A program made the translations under genes and the position numbers. A stretch of DNA of 7,758 nt, taken from positions 1 through 7,758 of the forward strand of contig DDMF01000118.1 of the NCBI GenBank assembly GCA_002340515.1, written 5' to 3'. Source of the DNA: Rhodobacteraceae bacterium UBA2553 (GTDB taxonomy: Bacteria > Pseudomonadota > Alphaproteobacteria > Rhodobacterales > Rhodobacteraceae). The notes beneath the pieces were generated by a model. The model was not told the DNA's origin, searched no databases, and was given only the letters and a program-made list of their open reading frames with translations. Positions 1 to 5,299 of this stretch are shown here, piece by piece; the stretch's first letter is position 1, and every line of letters begins with the position of its first letter.

Positions 1-348
1 CATGAGCCGCGCCCAGAGGCTGGATTGGGCGAGAACACCACCATCGCAATCATCGCCACGGACGCGGACCTCACTCAAGCGCAGGCCAAACGTTTGGCCA
101 CCGCCGCCCATGATGGGATGGCGCGGGCCATTCATCCCAGCCACACACCGTTTGATGGAGATTTGATTTTTGCGGCCGCCACGGGGAAAATTCCCCTGCC
201 CGACCCTGGATTTGACGCGCTTCGGCTGGGGCATGCCGCCGCAACTTGCCTTGCACGGGCCATTGCGCGTGGGGTGTTTTCTGCGAGCGCTGCGAAAGGG
301 GATACCTTGCCCACATGGACAGGTCGATTTACCCGAGCGACTTATTAG
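1..348 (+). CDS. P1-family (S58, DmpA/NylC-like) self-cleaving peptidase, C-terminal part
   Basis: This is a 5'-truncated gene; frame 1 is open from the window edge to TAG at 346-348, giving 115 residues. The segment GENTTIAIIATDADLT near the start matches the S58/N-terminal-nucleophile family, in which a precursor cuts itself and the new N-terminal residue becomes the nucleophile. By analogy with NylC (Asn266/Thr267), the cut here would fall between Asn12 and Thr13 of the fragment, so almost the whole visible piece (103 residues) is the small beta chain. Further family-like blocks are the Asp-rich TDADL turn, AHDGMARAIHPSHTP and DGDLIFAAATG. Members are aminopeptidases, beta-peptidases or amide-oligomer hydrolases, and the exact substrate cannot be read from this piece. 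A TTG at 25 is in frame but lies next to the cleavage site, so it is not a plausible true start. The alpha chain lies outside the window. Confidence 0.85.
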   Translation, partial: HEPRPEAGLGENTTIAIIATDADLTQAQAKRLATAAHDGMARAIHPSHTPFDGDLIFAAATGKIPLPDPGFDALRLGHAAATCLARAIARGVFSASAAKGDTLPTWTGRFTRATY

Positions 349-380
349 GGATTATTTTTTAGAACTATATGAGGACTGAG

Positions 381-950
381 ATGAATAGATTTTCCAAAAC
401 CACCCGAATGTTGATCTGTGTGGCAGCGTTGGGGTTGCCTTCGGCTGTGCTGGCGGATGATGTGACAGATACGTTGGAAAGTGCGCTGAAGGCCTATCAG
501 GATGGCGATTTAAAATACGCGATGGAGGAGCTGGATTTTGCCCGCCAGTTGATCAAGGCGCAGAACACCGCGTCCTTGACCACCTTCTTGCCGGACGGGC
601 CGGACGGGTGGACCCGCGAAGTGTCAACCGAAGTGACCGCAGGGCTGGCCATGATGGGCGGCGGCGCGGGGGCCGAGGCGAGTTATTCCATGGGGGATGA
701 GCGGTTTACGATCACCTTGATGGCAGACAATCCGATGGTTGGCGCGCTGGCCGGAATGCTGGGCAGTGCCGGTTTGATGGGCATGAAATTGGAACGTGTG
801 GGCCGGATGAAATACCTTAATCAAGACGGGGAACTGTCGGGTATCATCGACAACCGCATCTTAATCCAAGCCAAAGGCGCCAGCGCCGATGTGATGATCC
901 CGGTGCTGGAAGGCATTGATGTTAAGGGGCTTTCCGACTTTGGTGGTTAA
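381..950 (+). CDS. Periplasmic/secreted conserved-type protein of unknown function
   Basis: A 189-residue protein that I cannot assign to a named family. I start it at ATG 381 rather than the in-frame ATG at 369, because GAGG (371-374) sits 6 bases before 381 while 369 has no Shine-Dalgarno sequence. Residues 1-25 form a signal peptide: positively charged MNRFSKTTR, a hydrophobic core, then AVLA before Asp26. Residues about 28-62 form an amphipathic helical pair with a TPR-like look (ALKAYQDGDLKYAMEELDFA). After a PDGPDGW linker (71-77) comes a mixed alpha/beta part with a Gly/Met-rich stretch (AMMGGGAGAEA, 90-100) and another hydrophobic Gly/Met-rich run (about 119-135), ending in an ILIQAKG strand. 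There are no cysteines in the mature part and no obvious catalytic motif. It follows the peptidase gene by 32 bp on the same strand, so the two may be co-transcribed. It converges on the hydrolase gene, sharing a TTAA at the stops. Confidence 0.85.
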   Translation: MNRFSKTTRMLICVAALGLPSAVLADDVTDTLESALKAYQDGDLKYAMEELDFARQLIKAQNTASLTTFLPDGPDGWTREVSTEVTAGLAMMGGGAGAEASYSMGDERFTITLMADNPMVGALAGMLGSAGLMGMKLERVGRMKYLNQDGELSGIIDNRILIQAKGASADVMIPVLEGIDVKGLSDFGG

Positions 951-1732
951 GGCGCCAAAATGCGGGTGATCATCGAGCTGTCTGACGTCATGAGGTCGTC
1001 AATCACATCAAAATGGTGACGGTCTGGGGCGATGACCAGGTCGGCCTCGTCCCAGGCCATCGTCAGCCTTTGGGCTTGATCCAAAAAGGCGGGGCGTTCA
1101 TTTGCACCGACCCAGATTGTCGTGGTCACGCCGCGGGTCTTTGTGGCGAGGGTTGGGCTTTCGGCCACCGCCTCCGCCGCGTCCAATTGTAATGTCTCGT
1201 TCATTGAGGTTTGCATCAGCGGGCGCAAATCCCCCACAGGCGAGATTGACAGGATGTGGTGCAAGCGGTCCGCGCAGGCCAGCGGCACATCGGTGCAATT
1301 CATCCGCGCCACCAGATGCCCGCCCGCCGAATGGCCGGCAAGGATGATCGGGCCCGGCACCTCATCTGCAATCACGTCAATCGCGGTCGCGACCTCTGTT
1401 GTGATCTGCGATATCCGCGCGTTGGGGGCGAGCGTGTATGACGGGATCGCCACCGCCCACCCCTGCGCCAAAGCCCCCGCCGCCAGATGGGACCAATCCT
1501 TACGCCCAAACGCCATCCAATAGCCGCCATGCACAAAAATCATCACCCCTTTTGGCGCGCCCTCCGGCAGGAAGAGATCATACCTGTTCGCAGGTTCTTC
1601 GCCATATTCCTGATCCAACCGAAGGATCTTGTGTAAAGACCGGATATCTGCGGCCAATTTCTCCCATTTTTTTGGGTAATCCGCACCATTCGGGATGAAA
1701 TCCGAATTTGCATAGGCTATGTCGAGATCCAT
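947..1732 (-). CDS. Alpha/beta hydrolase, kynurenine formamidase (BNA7/arylformamidase)-like
   Basis: A 261-residue cytosolic hydrolase with the usual landmarks in order: oxyanion-hole motif HGGYW (68-72), nucleophile elbow GHSAGGH (133-139, Ser135), a probable acidic residue Glu212 in GANERPAFLDQA, and the catalytic His in HHFD (His240). HGGYW, GHSAGGH and a terminal H-F-D are characteristic of the BNA7/AFMID branch, which hydrolyses N-formylkynurenine to kynurenine and formate. Many bacterial members are annotated only as alpha/beta hydrolase and may act on other small esters or amides, so the substrate is inferred. No kyn genes are visible nearby. There is no signal peptide and the length is normal for the family. 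The ATG at 1732 lacks a strong Shine-Dalgarno sequence but begins a sensible MDLDIAYANSDFIPNGADYP N-terminus. The gene is divergent from the gabD-type gene, and its stop overlaps that of the upstream gene in TTAA. Confidence 0.88.
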   Translation of the reverse strand: MDLDIAYANSDFIPNGADYPKKWEKLAADIRSLHKILRLDQEYGEEPANRYDLFLPEGAPKGVMIFVHGGYWMAFGRKDWSHLAAGALAQGWAVAIPSYTLAPNARISQITTEVATAIDVIADEVPGPIILAGHSAGGHLVARMNCTDVPLACADRLHHILSISPVGDLRPLMQTSMNETLQLDAAEAVAESPTLATKTRGVTTTIWVGANERPAFLDQAQRLTMAWDEADLVIAPDRHHFDVIDDLMTSDSSMITRILAP

Positions 1733-1782
1733 GGGAGAGGCCCTATTTTATTTGACGTGTGAACAACTGGACACAAACCGCA

Positions 1783-1795
1783 GGATGCGCCATCC
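1783..1795. repeat. Small inverted repeat in the divergent spacer
   Basis: GGATG-cgc-CATCC is a perfect 5-bp inverted repeat in the 90-bp spacer between the divergent hydrolase and dehydrogenase genes. An 8-bp palindrome, CACATGTG, lies just downstream at 1800-1807. Either could be an operator half or a leader hairpin of the dehydrogenase mRNA. No convincing sigma-70 promoter pair was found for either gene, so no regulatory role is assigned. Confidence 0.3.
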
Positions 1796-1822
1796 AGAGC
1801 ACATGTGTTATGGGAGATCAAA

Positions 1823-3301
1823 ATGACCGCCAATGCAAGCGAACTGAAAAGCCTGTTGAAAGATCCGTCGCTGGTGGAAACCCGCGCCTATGTGAATGGC
1901 GAATGGATTTCCGCAGATGATGGGGCCACGTTTGACGTGACCAACCCCGCGCAAGGCAGTGTGATTGCCACCGTCGCGGATCTCAGCCGCGTTGAAGTGG
2001 CCCGCGCCATTGCCGCCGCTGACAGTGAAGGGCGCAAATGGGCCAAGCGCACCGCCAAGGAACGCGCCAATATCCTGCGCCGCTGGTTTGAATTGATGAT
2101 GGAAAACCAAGGCGATTTGGCCACCATTCTGACCGCTGAAATGGGCAAGCCCTTGGCCGAAGCGATGGGCGAGATCGCTTATGGCGCCTCGTTCATCGAA
2201 TGGTTTGCAGAAGAAGCCAAGCGCATTTACGGCGAGACCATTCCCGGCCACCAGCCTGACAAACGTCTGATGGTGATCAAGCAGCCCATCGGTGTGGCGG
2301 CCTCGATCACCCCGTGGAACTTCCCTAACGCGATGATCACCCGCAAATGTGGCCCAGCGATTGCGGCGGGCTGTGGGTTTGTGGCACGCCCTGCGGAATT
2401 GACCCCGCTGTCCGCACTCGCTTTGGCGGTTTTGGCGGAACGCGCGGGCATCCCGGCGGGTGTCTTTAACGTGGTGCCCTCCTCGCGCGCGTCCGACATT
2501 GGCAAAGAGTTCTGCGAAAACCACGCGGTGCGCAAGCTGACCTTTACCGGGTCCACCGGCGTGGGCCGTATCTTGATGAAACAAGCCGCTGATCAGGTCA
2601 TGAAATGCTCTATGGAGCTGGGCGGCAACGCGCCGTTCATCGTGTTTGACGACGCGGATCTGGATGAGGCCGTGATCGGTGCCATCGCCTGTAAATTCCG
2701 CAACAATGGCCAAACCTGCGTCTGCGCCAACCGGATTTACGTGCAAGAGGGCGTTTATGATGCTTTCGCTGAGAAACTGAAAAACGCCGTGGCTGCCCTT
2801 CCGGTTGGTGACGGGTTGAACGAAGGCATCGCCCTTGGCCCGCTGATTTCAGAGGCCGCGGTGCAGAAAGTGCGCGACCATATTGCGGACGCCACATCCA
2901 AGGGGGCCGAAGTGATTTTGGGCGGCAAAGAACACGCTTTGGGCGGGCTTTTCTTTGAACCCACCATCGTAAAAGGTGCCACCCGCGAGATGGCCTTTGC
3001 CGAGGATGAAACCTTTGGACCGCTGGCACCTTTGTTCAAATTCAAAGACGTGGACGATGTGATTGCACAGGCCAATGACACCATCTTTGGTCTGGCGTCT
3101 TACTTCTATGCCAAGGACTTAAGCCGCGTTTACAAGGTTGCAGAAGAGCTGGAATATGGCATCGTCGGCGTGAACACCGGCATCATCTCAACCGAGGTCG
3201 CGCCGTTTGGTGGGGTCAAGCAATCGGGTCTGGGCCGCGAAGGGTCGCGTCACGGAATCGAAGACTATCTTGAGATGAAATACATCTGCATGTCGGTTTA
3301 A
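1823..3301 (+). CDS. gabD: NAD(P)-dependent succinate-semialdehyde dehydrogenase
   Basis: A 492-residue cytosolic aldehyde dehydrogenase that oxidises succinate semialdehyde to succinate, the last step of the GABA shunt. The start is ATG 1823, because GGGAG (1812-1816) is 6 bases upstream; an in-frame GTG at 1805 has no ribosome site. Landmarks are the substrate-side strand ITPWNFPNAM (162-171), the cofactor-loop FTGSTGVGR (241-249), the general base Glu265 in MELGGNAPF, the nucleophile Cys299 in GQTCVCANR, and the C-terminal PFGGVKQSGLGREG (461-474). Length and the TCVC pair agree with the GabD/SSADH branch; the equivalent C-x-C forms a redox switch in human SSADH. The usual Lys of the KPAE cofactor-binding motif is Arg189 here (ARPAELTP). 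Related semialdehyde substrates such as glutarate semialdehyde cannot be excluded. A terminator follows 20 bp after the stop, so the gene appears to be monocistronic. Confidence 0.93.
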   Translation: MTANASELKSLLKDPSLVETRAYVNGEWISADDGATFDVTNPAQGSVIATVADLSRVEVARAIAAADSEGRKWAKRTAKERANILRRWFELMMENQGDLATILTAEMGKPLAEAMGEIAYGASFIEWFAEEAKRIYGETIPGHQPDKRLMVIKQPIGVAASITPWNFPNAMITRKCGPAIAAGCGFVARPAELTPLSALALAVLAERAGIPAGVFNVVPSSRASDIGKEFCENHAVRKLTFTGSTGVGRILMKQAADQVMKCSMELGGNAPFIVFDDADLDEAVIGAIACKFRNNGQTCVCANRIYVQEGVYDAFAEKLKNAVAALPVGDGLNEGIALGPLISEAAVQKVRDHIADATSKGAEVILGGKEHALGGLFFEPTIVKGATREMAFAEDETFGPLAPLFKFKDVDDVIAQANDTIFGLASYFYAKDLSRVYKVAEELEYGIVGVNTGIISTEVAPFGGVKQSGLGREGSRHGIEDYLEMKYICMSV

Positions 3302-3321
3302 GCCGCGCAAACATACGACGG

Positions 3322-3349
3322 AAAGGGGGGGCTTTGGCGCCCCTTTTTT
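3322..3349 (+). terminator. Rho-independent terminator after gabD
   Basis: AAAGGGG (3322-3328) pairs with CCCCTTT (3340-3346), with two further imperfect pairs inside the loop, and is followed by a T run to 3349. It lies 20 bp after the dehydrogenase stop and just before the promoter of the ribN leader, so it separates the two transcription units. Confidence 0.8.
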
Positions 3350-3355
3350 ATGGCC

Positions 3356-3385
3356 TTGACCGCGCCGCCCCATCCCGCCTAGGGT
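3356..3385 (+). promoter_or_regulatory. Probable sigma-70 promoter of the ribN leader
   Basis: TTGACC (3356-3361) and TAGGGT (3380-3385) are separated by 18 bp, a spacing and -10 form plausible for Rhodobacterales housekeeping promoters. Transcription would start near 3392, just ahead of the FMN riboswitch. A small hairpin, TGCCA-ttcgg-TGGCA (3394-3408), would then form the very 5' end of the transcript. The assignment rests on motif match and position only. Confidence 0.55.
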
Positions 3386-3409
3386 CGCCGCGCTGCCATT
3401 CGGTGGCAA

Positions 3410-3643
3410 CATTCTCAGGGCGGGGTGAAATTCCCCACCGGCGGTAAGGGGGTTTTGGGGCAACACTCAATCTGTCTCGGTTTCAAACGGGTTAAGGTTG
3501 AAAACGAGGCCATAAAACCAAGATCCCCAAGCCCGCGAGCGCCACGTGTTTTTTGAAAAACACTTGGGTCAGCAGATCTGGTGCGATTCCAGAGCCGACG
3601 GTAATGGTGCGTTTGCACCTGAAAGTCCGGATGAAAGAGAATG
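3410..3643 (+). ncRNA. FMN riboswitch (RFN element)
   Basis: This is a complete FMN-sensing aptamer. Closing stem P1 is CATTCTC (3410-3416) with GAGAATG (3637-3643). P2 shows the conserved GGGCGGGGTGAAATTCCCC (3418-3436) followed by ACCGGCGGT. P3 is closed by TTGGGG (3455-3460) with CCCCAA (3525-3530), followed by the conserved GCCCGCGAGC (3531-3540). P4 is an AT-rich hairpin, GTGTTTTT/AAAAACAC (3546-3563). P5 is TCTGG (3577-3581) with CCAGA (3589-3593) around the conserved TGCGATT, then GCCGAC. P6 is GGTGC/GCACC (3606-3619), followed by AGTCCGGATG (3624-3633). P5 usually reads TCCGG/CCGGA, so the middle pair here is C-G changed to T-A on both sides, which keeps the stem. It lies in the leader of the transporter gene at 3734 and is expected to switch it off when FMN is plentiful. 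Confidence 0.95.
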
Positions 3644-3686
3644 GATGTTGGGTCTGCGGGTCCGCCTTTGGCGTGGCCCCTGCCCC

Positions 3687-3728
3687 TGTCCTTCTGCCTT
3701 GGGTCACGAGCGTGAACGAGAAAGGACA
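3687..3728 (+). promoter_or_regulatory. Putative Shine-Dalgarno sequestering hairpin (riboswitch expression platform)
   Basis: TGTCCTT (3687-3693) is perfectly complementary to AAGGACA (3722-3728), which contains the ribosome binding site of the gene starting at 3734. Between them lies an inner hairpin, TCACG/CGTGA (3704-3715), which would bring the arms together. No T-run terminator is visible between the aptamer and the start codon, so control is most likely at translation initiation: the FMN-bound aptamer would favour this closed form. Which upstream segment forms the alternative open structure is not clear by eye. GC-rich hairpins at 3656-3673 are candidates for the switching region. Confidence 0.6.
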
Positions 3729-3733
3729 ACGCC

Positions 3734-4618
3734 ATGATCCAGACGATCCCTACCTCCATCAGAGCCGCAGGGCTGATGGTCATTGCCGGTGCCACATTTG
3801 CACTGGTCAACACGGCGCTTCAGGGTGCCACAATGCTGAACGGGGCCGCGGCGCCCAACGTGACCTTTTGGCAATACTTCATTGCCTTAGGGTTTTACCT
3901 TCCATGGATTTTGCGCCATCGCGGCGCGCTGAAAACCGACCAGATTGGCCTGCATGTGTTGCGGGTGGCGCTGGCGGCAGGTGGCGTACAGCTTTGGACC
4001 ATGGGCTTGGCCCATGTGCCGATTTGGCAGGCGATTGCGCTGATTATGCTCTCGCCATTTTTTGTCACCTTCGGGGCCGGTGTGGTCCTGCGTGAAAAGG
4101 TGTCTTTGCACCGCTGGGGGGCGGTCCTTCTGGGCATTCTGGGCGGCGCGATTATTCTGGAACCCTGGTCAGATTCCTTTCGCCTCACGGCACTTTTGCC
4201 GGTTGGGGCGGCAGCCCTTTGGGCGGCAAGCTCGGTTGTGACCAAGTTTCTGACCCACCGCGACCGCACCGAAACCGTGACCATTTATCTTTTGCTCCTC
4301 TTGACCCCGATCAACGCGGGGCTGGCGCTTGGGTCTGGGTTCGCTTTGCCTGCGAGCGCCATTTGGTTGGTCATTGGCGCGGGGCTTTTGACCGCGCTGG
4401 CCCAGCATGTGTTGGTGCAGGCCTATTCCATGGCGGACGCCGCGTTTTTACAGCCGTTTGACCACCTGAAGCTGCCCTTTAACGTGATCCTCGGCTTTGT
4501 CGCCTTTGGCTTTTTGCCCAGCGGATCCATGTGGCTGGGCACGGCAATCATTCTGGGCGCGAGCTTTTATTTGTTGCATCAGGAACGTACGCCAAAAGCC
4601 ACCGGATCACCGGCGTAA
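3734..4618 (+). CDS. ribN: Riboflavin importer RibN, EamA/DMT family
   Basis: A 294-residue inner-membrane protein of the drug/metabolite transporter superfamily with two EamA repeats and about ten hydrophobic helices: roughly 11-30, 44-60, 74-92, 97-117, 127-143, 153-170, 180-199, 208-226, 247-262 and 266-282. The first repeat carries FWQYFIALGFYLPW (45-58), and the second ends before AFLQPFDHLKLPFNVILGF (237-255), typical DMT positions. EamA sequence alone does not reveal a substrate. The riboflavin assignment comes from the FMN riboswitch in its leader, the known hallmark of RibN in proteobacteria. It takes up riboflavin for FMN/FAD synthesis, probably saving biosynthesis when the vitamin is present outside. 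ATG 3734 has GAAAGGAC (3720-3727) upstream. The gene is alone in its transcription unit and converges on hsp20. Confidence 0.88.
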   Translation: MIQTIPTSIRAAGLMVIAGATFALVNTALQGATMLNGAAAPNVTFWQYFIALGFYLPWILRHRGALKTDQIGLHVLRVALAAGGVQLWTMGLAHVPIWQAIALIMLSPFFVTFGAGVVLREKVSLHRWGAVLLGILGGAIILEPWSDSFRLTALLPVGAAALWAASSVVTKFLTHRDRTETVTIYLLLLLTPINAGLALGSGFALPASAIWLVIGAGLLTALAQHVLVQAYSMADAAFLQPFDHLKLPFNVILGFVAFGFLPSGSMWLGTAIILGASFYLLHQERTPKATGSPA

Positions 4619-4634
4619 ACAAATAAAACGTAAA

Positions 4635-4664
4635 ATGGGCGCGGAGATCCCTCTCCACGCCCAT
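4635..4664. terminator. Bidirectional terminator between ribN and hsp20
   Basis: ATGGGCG (4635-4641) pairs with CGCCCAT (4658-4664), and GGAGA (4643-4647) with TCTCC (4652-4656) around a 4-base loop, with one C/A mismatch: 12 pairs in all. On the plus strand ATTTT follows shortly after. On the minus strand the hairpin is followed by the T-rich stretch TTTACGTTTTATTT. It lies between two convergent stop codons (4618 and 4697) and can serve both genes. Confidence 0.75.
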
Positions 4665-4696
4665 CCATTTTCGGCAATCGCAGTGTCAGCGGGGGA

Positions 4697-5152
4697 TCAC
4701 ACCTCTACCGCTTTGCTTTCAACGGCTTTGTTGCCATTGATCTCAATCCGGCGCGGTTTCAGCGCCTCAGGCACTTCGCGTGTCAGATCAATGTGCAGCA
4801 TCCCGTGGGCATGGCTGGCACCTATGACGCGCACATGGTCGGCCAGATGGAACCGACGTTCAAACGCGCGGGTGGCGATGCCACGGTGCAGATAGGTGCG
4901 TTTGTCATCATCCGGTGCCTTTTTCGCGGTGATGTGCAACGCGTTCTGCTTCACCTCAACATTCAGCTCATCTTCGGAGAAGCCCGCAACAGCAACCGAA
5001 ATGCGCCAGGCGTCATCATCAATTTTCTCAATATTGTAAGGGGGATAGCTGTCGCGACTGACATCATTTGTCAAAACGCGGTCCATCAGATCAGCGATTT
5101 GGTCAAAGCCAACGGTGGCACGGTTCAGCGGTGTCAGGTCAAAATTTCGCAT
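4697..5152 (-). CDS. Small heat shock protein, Hsp20/IbpA type
   Basis: A 151-residue ATP-independent cytosolic holdase chaperone that binds unfolding proteins during heat stress. The start is ATG 5152, giving MRNFDLTPLNRATVGFD, because AAAGG (plus-strand 5161-5165) lies 8 bases upstream; a longer in-frame start at 5182 has no such support. The N-terminal arm (1-35) carries the IbpA-like TVGFDQIADLMDRV. The alpha-crystallin domain spans about 37-130, beginning with YPPYNIEK (36-43) and including VAVAGFSEDELNVEV and the signature GMLHIDL (117-123). The C-terminal anchoring motif IEI is at 136-138 within PRRIEI. Length and order match class A rhizobial/E. coli IbpA-like proteins. It stands alone, with its own promoter candidate and a structured leader. 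Confidence 0.93.
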   Translation of the reverse strand: MRNFDLTPLNRATVGFDQIADLMDRVLTNDVSRDSYPPYNIEKIDDDAWRISVAVAGFSEDELNVEVKQNALHITAKKAPDDDKRTYLHRGIATRAFERRFHLADHVRVIGASHAHGMLHIDLTREVPEALKPRRIEINGNKAVESKAVEV

Positions 5153-5158
5153 TTGGGT

Positions 5159-5176
5159 GTCCTTTCTAAAAGCGAC
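5159..5176 (-). promoter_or_regulatory. Shine-Dalgarno masking hairpin, possible RNA thermometer of hsp20
   Basis: Read on the minus strand, GTC-g-CTTT, a 3-base loop TAG, then AAAGGAC form a 7-bp stem with a single bulged G. The 3' arm is the Shine-Dalgarno sequence of the small heat shock gene. The stem is short, with four A-U pairs next to the loop and a bulge, as expected of an element that melts with moderate warming. Two more hairpins lie further up the leader: TCCCC/GGGGA at 5193-5204 and an imperfect one at 5213-5227. The layout resembles the multi-hairpin ROSE thermometers of rhizobial small heat shock genes, but I do not see their conserved U(U/C)GCU motif opposite the ribosome site. 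Confidence 0.45.
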
Positions 5177-5245
5177 AATCAAGTGAGCGCCTTCCCCTTG
5201 GGGACAGGCAGGTTACGGGCCCGGTAATCGGCGCCCGTCTCATAG

Positions 5246-5273
5246 ATTTAGGAAGGATATTTTCGGGTTCAAG
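5246..5273 (-). promoter_or_regulatory. Candidate heat-shock (RpoH-type) promoter of hsp20
   Basis: On the minus strand CTTGAA (plus 5268-5273) and CTAAAT (plus 5246-5251) are 16 bp apart, preceded and followed by C-rich context (CCTTGAA, TCCTAAAT). This fits the CTTGAA/C-rich-TAT pattern of alphaproteobacterial sigma-32 promoters. It would give a leader of about 85 nt, long enough for the three hairpins described in that leader. The match is by eye, and the -10 part is only moderate. Confidence 0.4.
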
Positions 5274-5299
5274 GCCATCAAAGGATGATCCCGCACCCA

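Noticed and set aside
1752..1780. Possible promoter TTGACG plus downstream hexamer for gabD, and TAAAAT (plus 1745-1750) for the hydrolase
   Set aside because: For the plus strand the -10 at 17 bp is AAACCG, a poor match. For the minus strand TAAAAT would start transcription only about 6 nt before the ATG and has no -35 partner.
1808..2746. 312-codon open frame on the minus strand opposite the dehydrogenase gene
   Set aside because: It is antisense to a clearly coding aldehyde dehydrogenase. Its product is His/Gly/Arg-rich without any recognisable motif, as expected of a shadow frame in GC-rich coding DNA.
3188..3813. Minus-strand frames across the gabD-ribN spacer
   Set aside because: This region is explained by a terminator, promoter and FMN riboswitch on the plus strand; the frames show no motifs and no ribosome sites.
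3553..4095. 180-codon plus-strand frame running through the riboswitch into ribN
   Set aside because: It starts inside conserved riboswitch structure and overlaps ribN in another frame; the product has no recognisable features.
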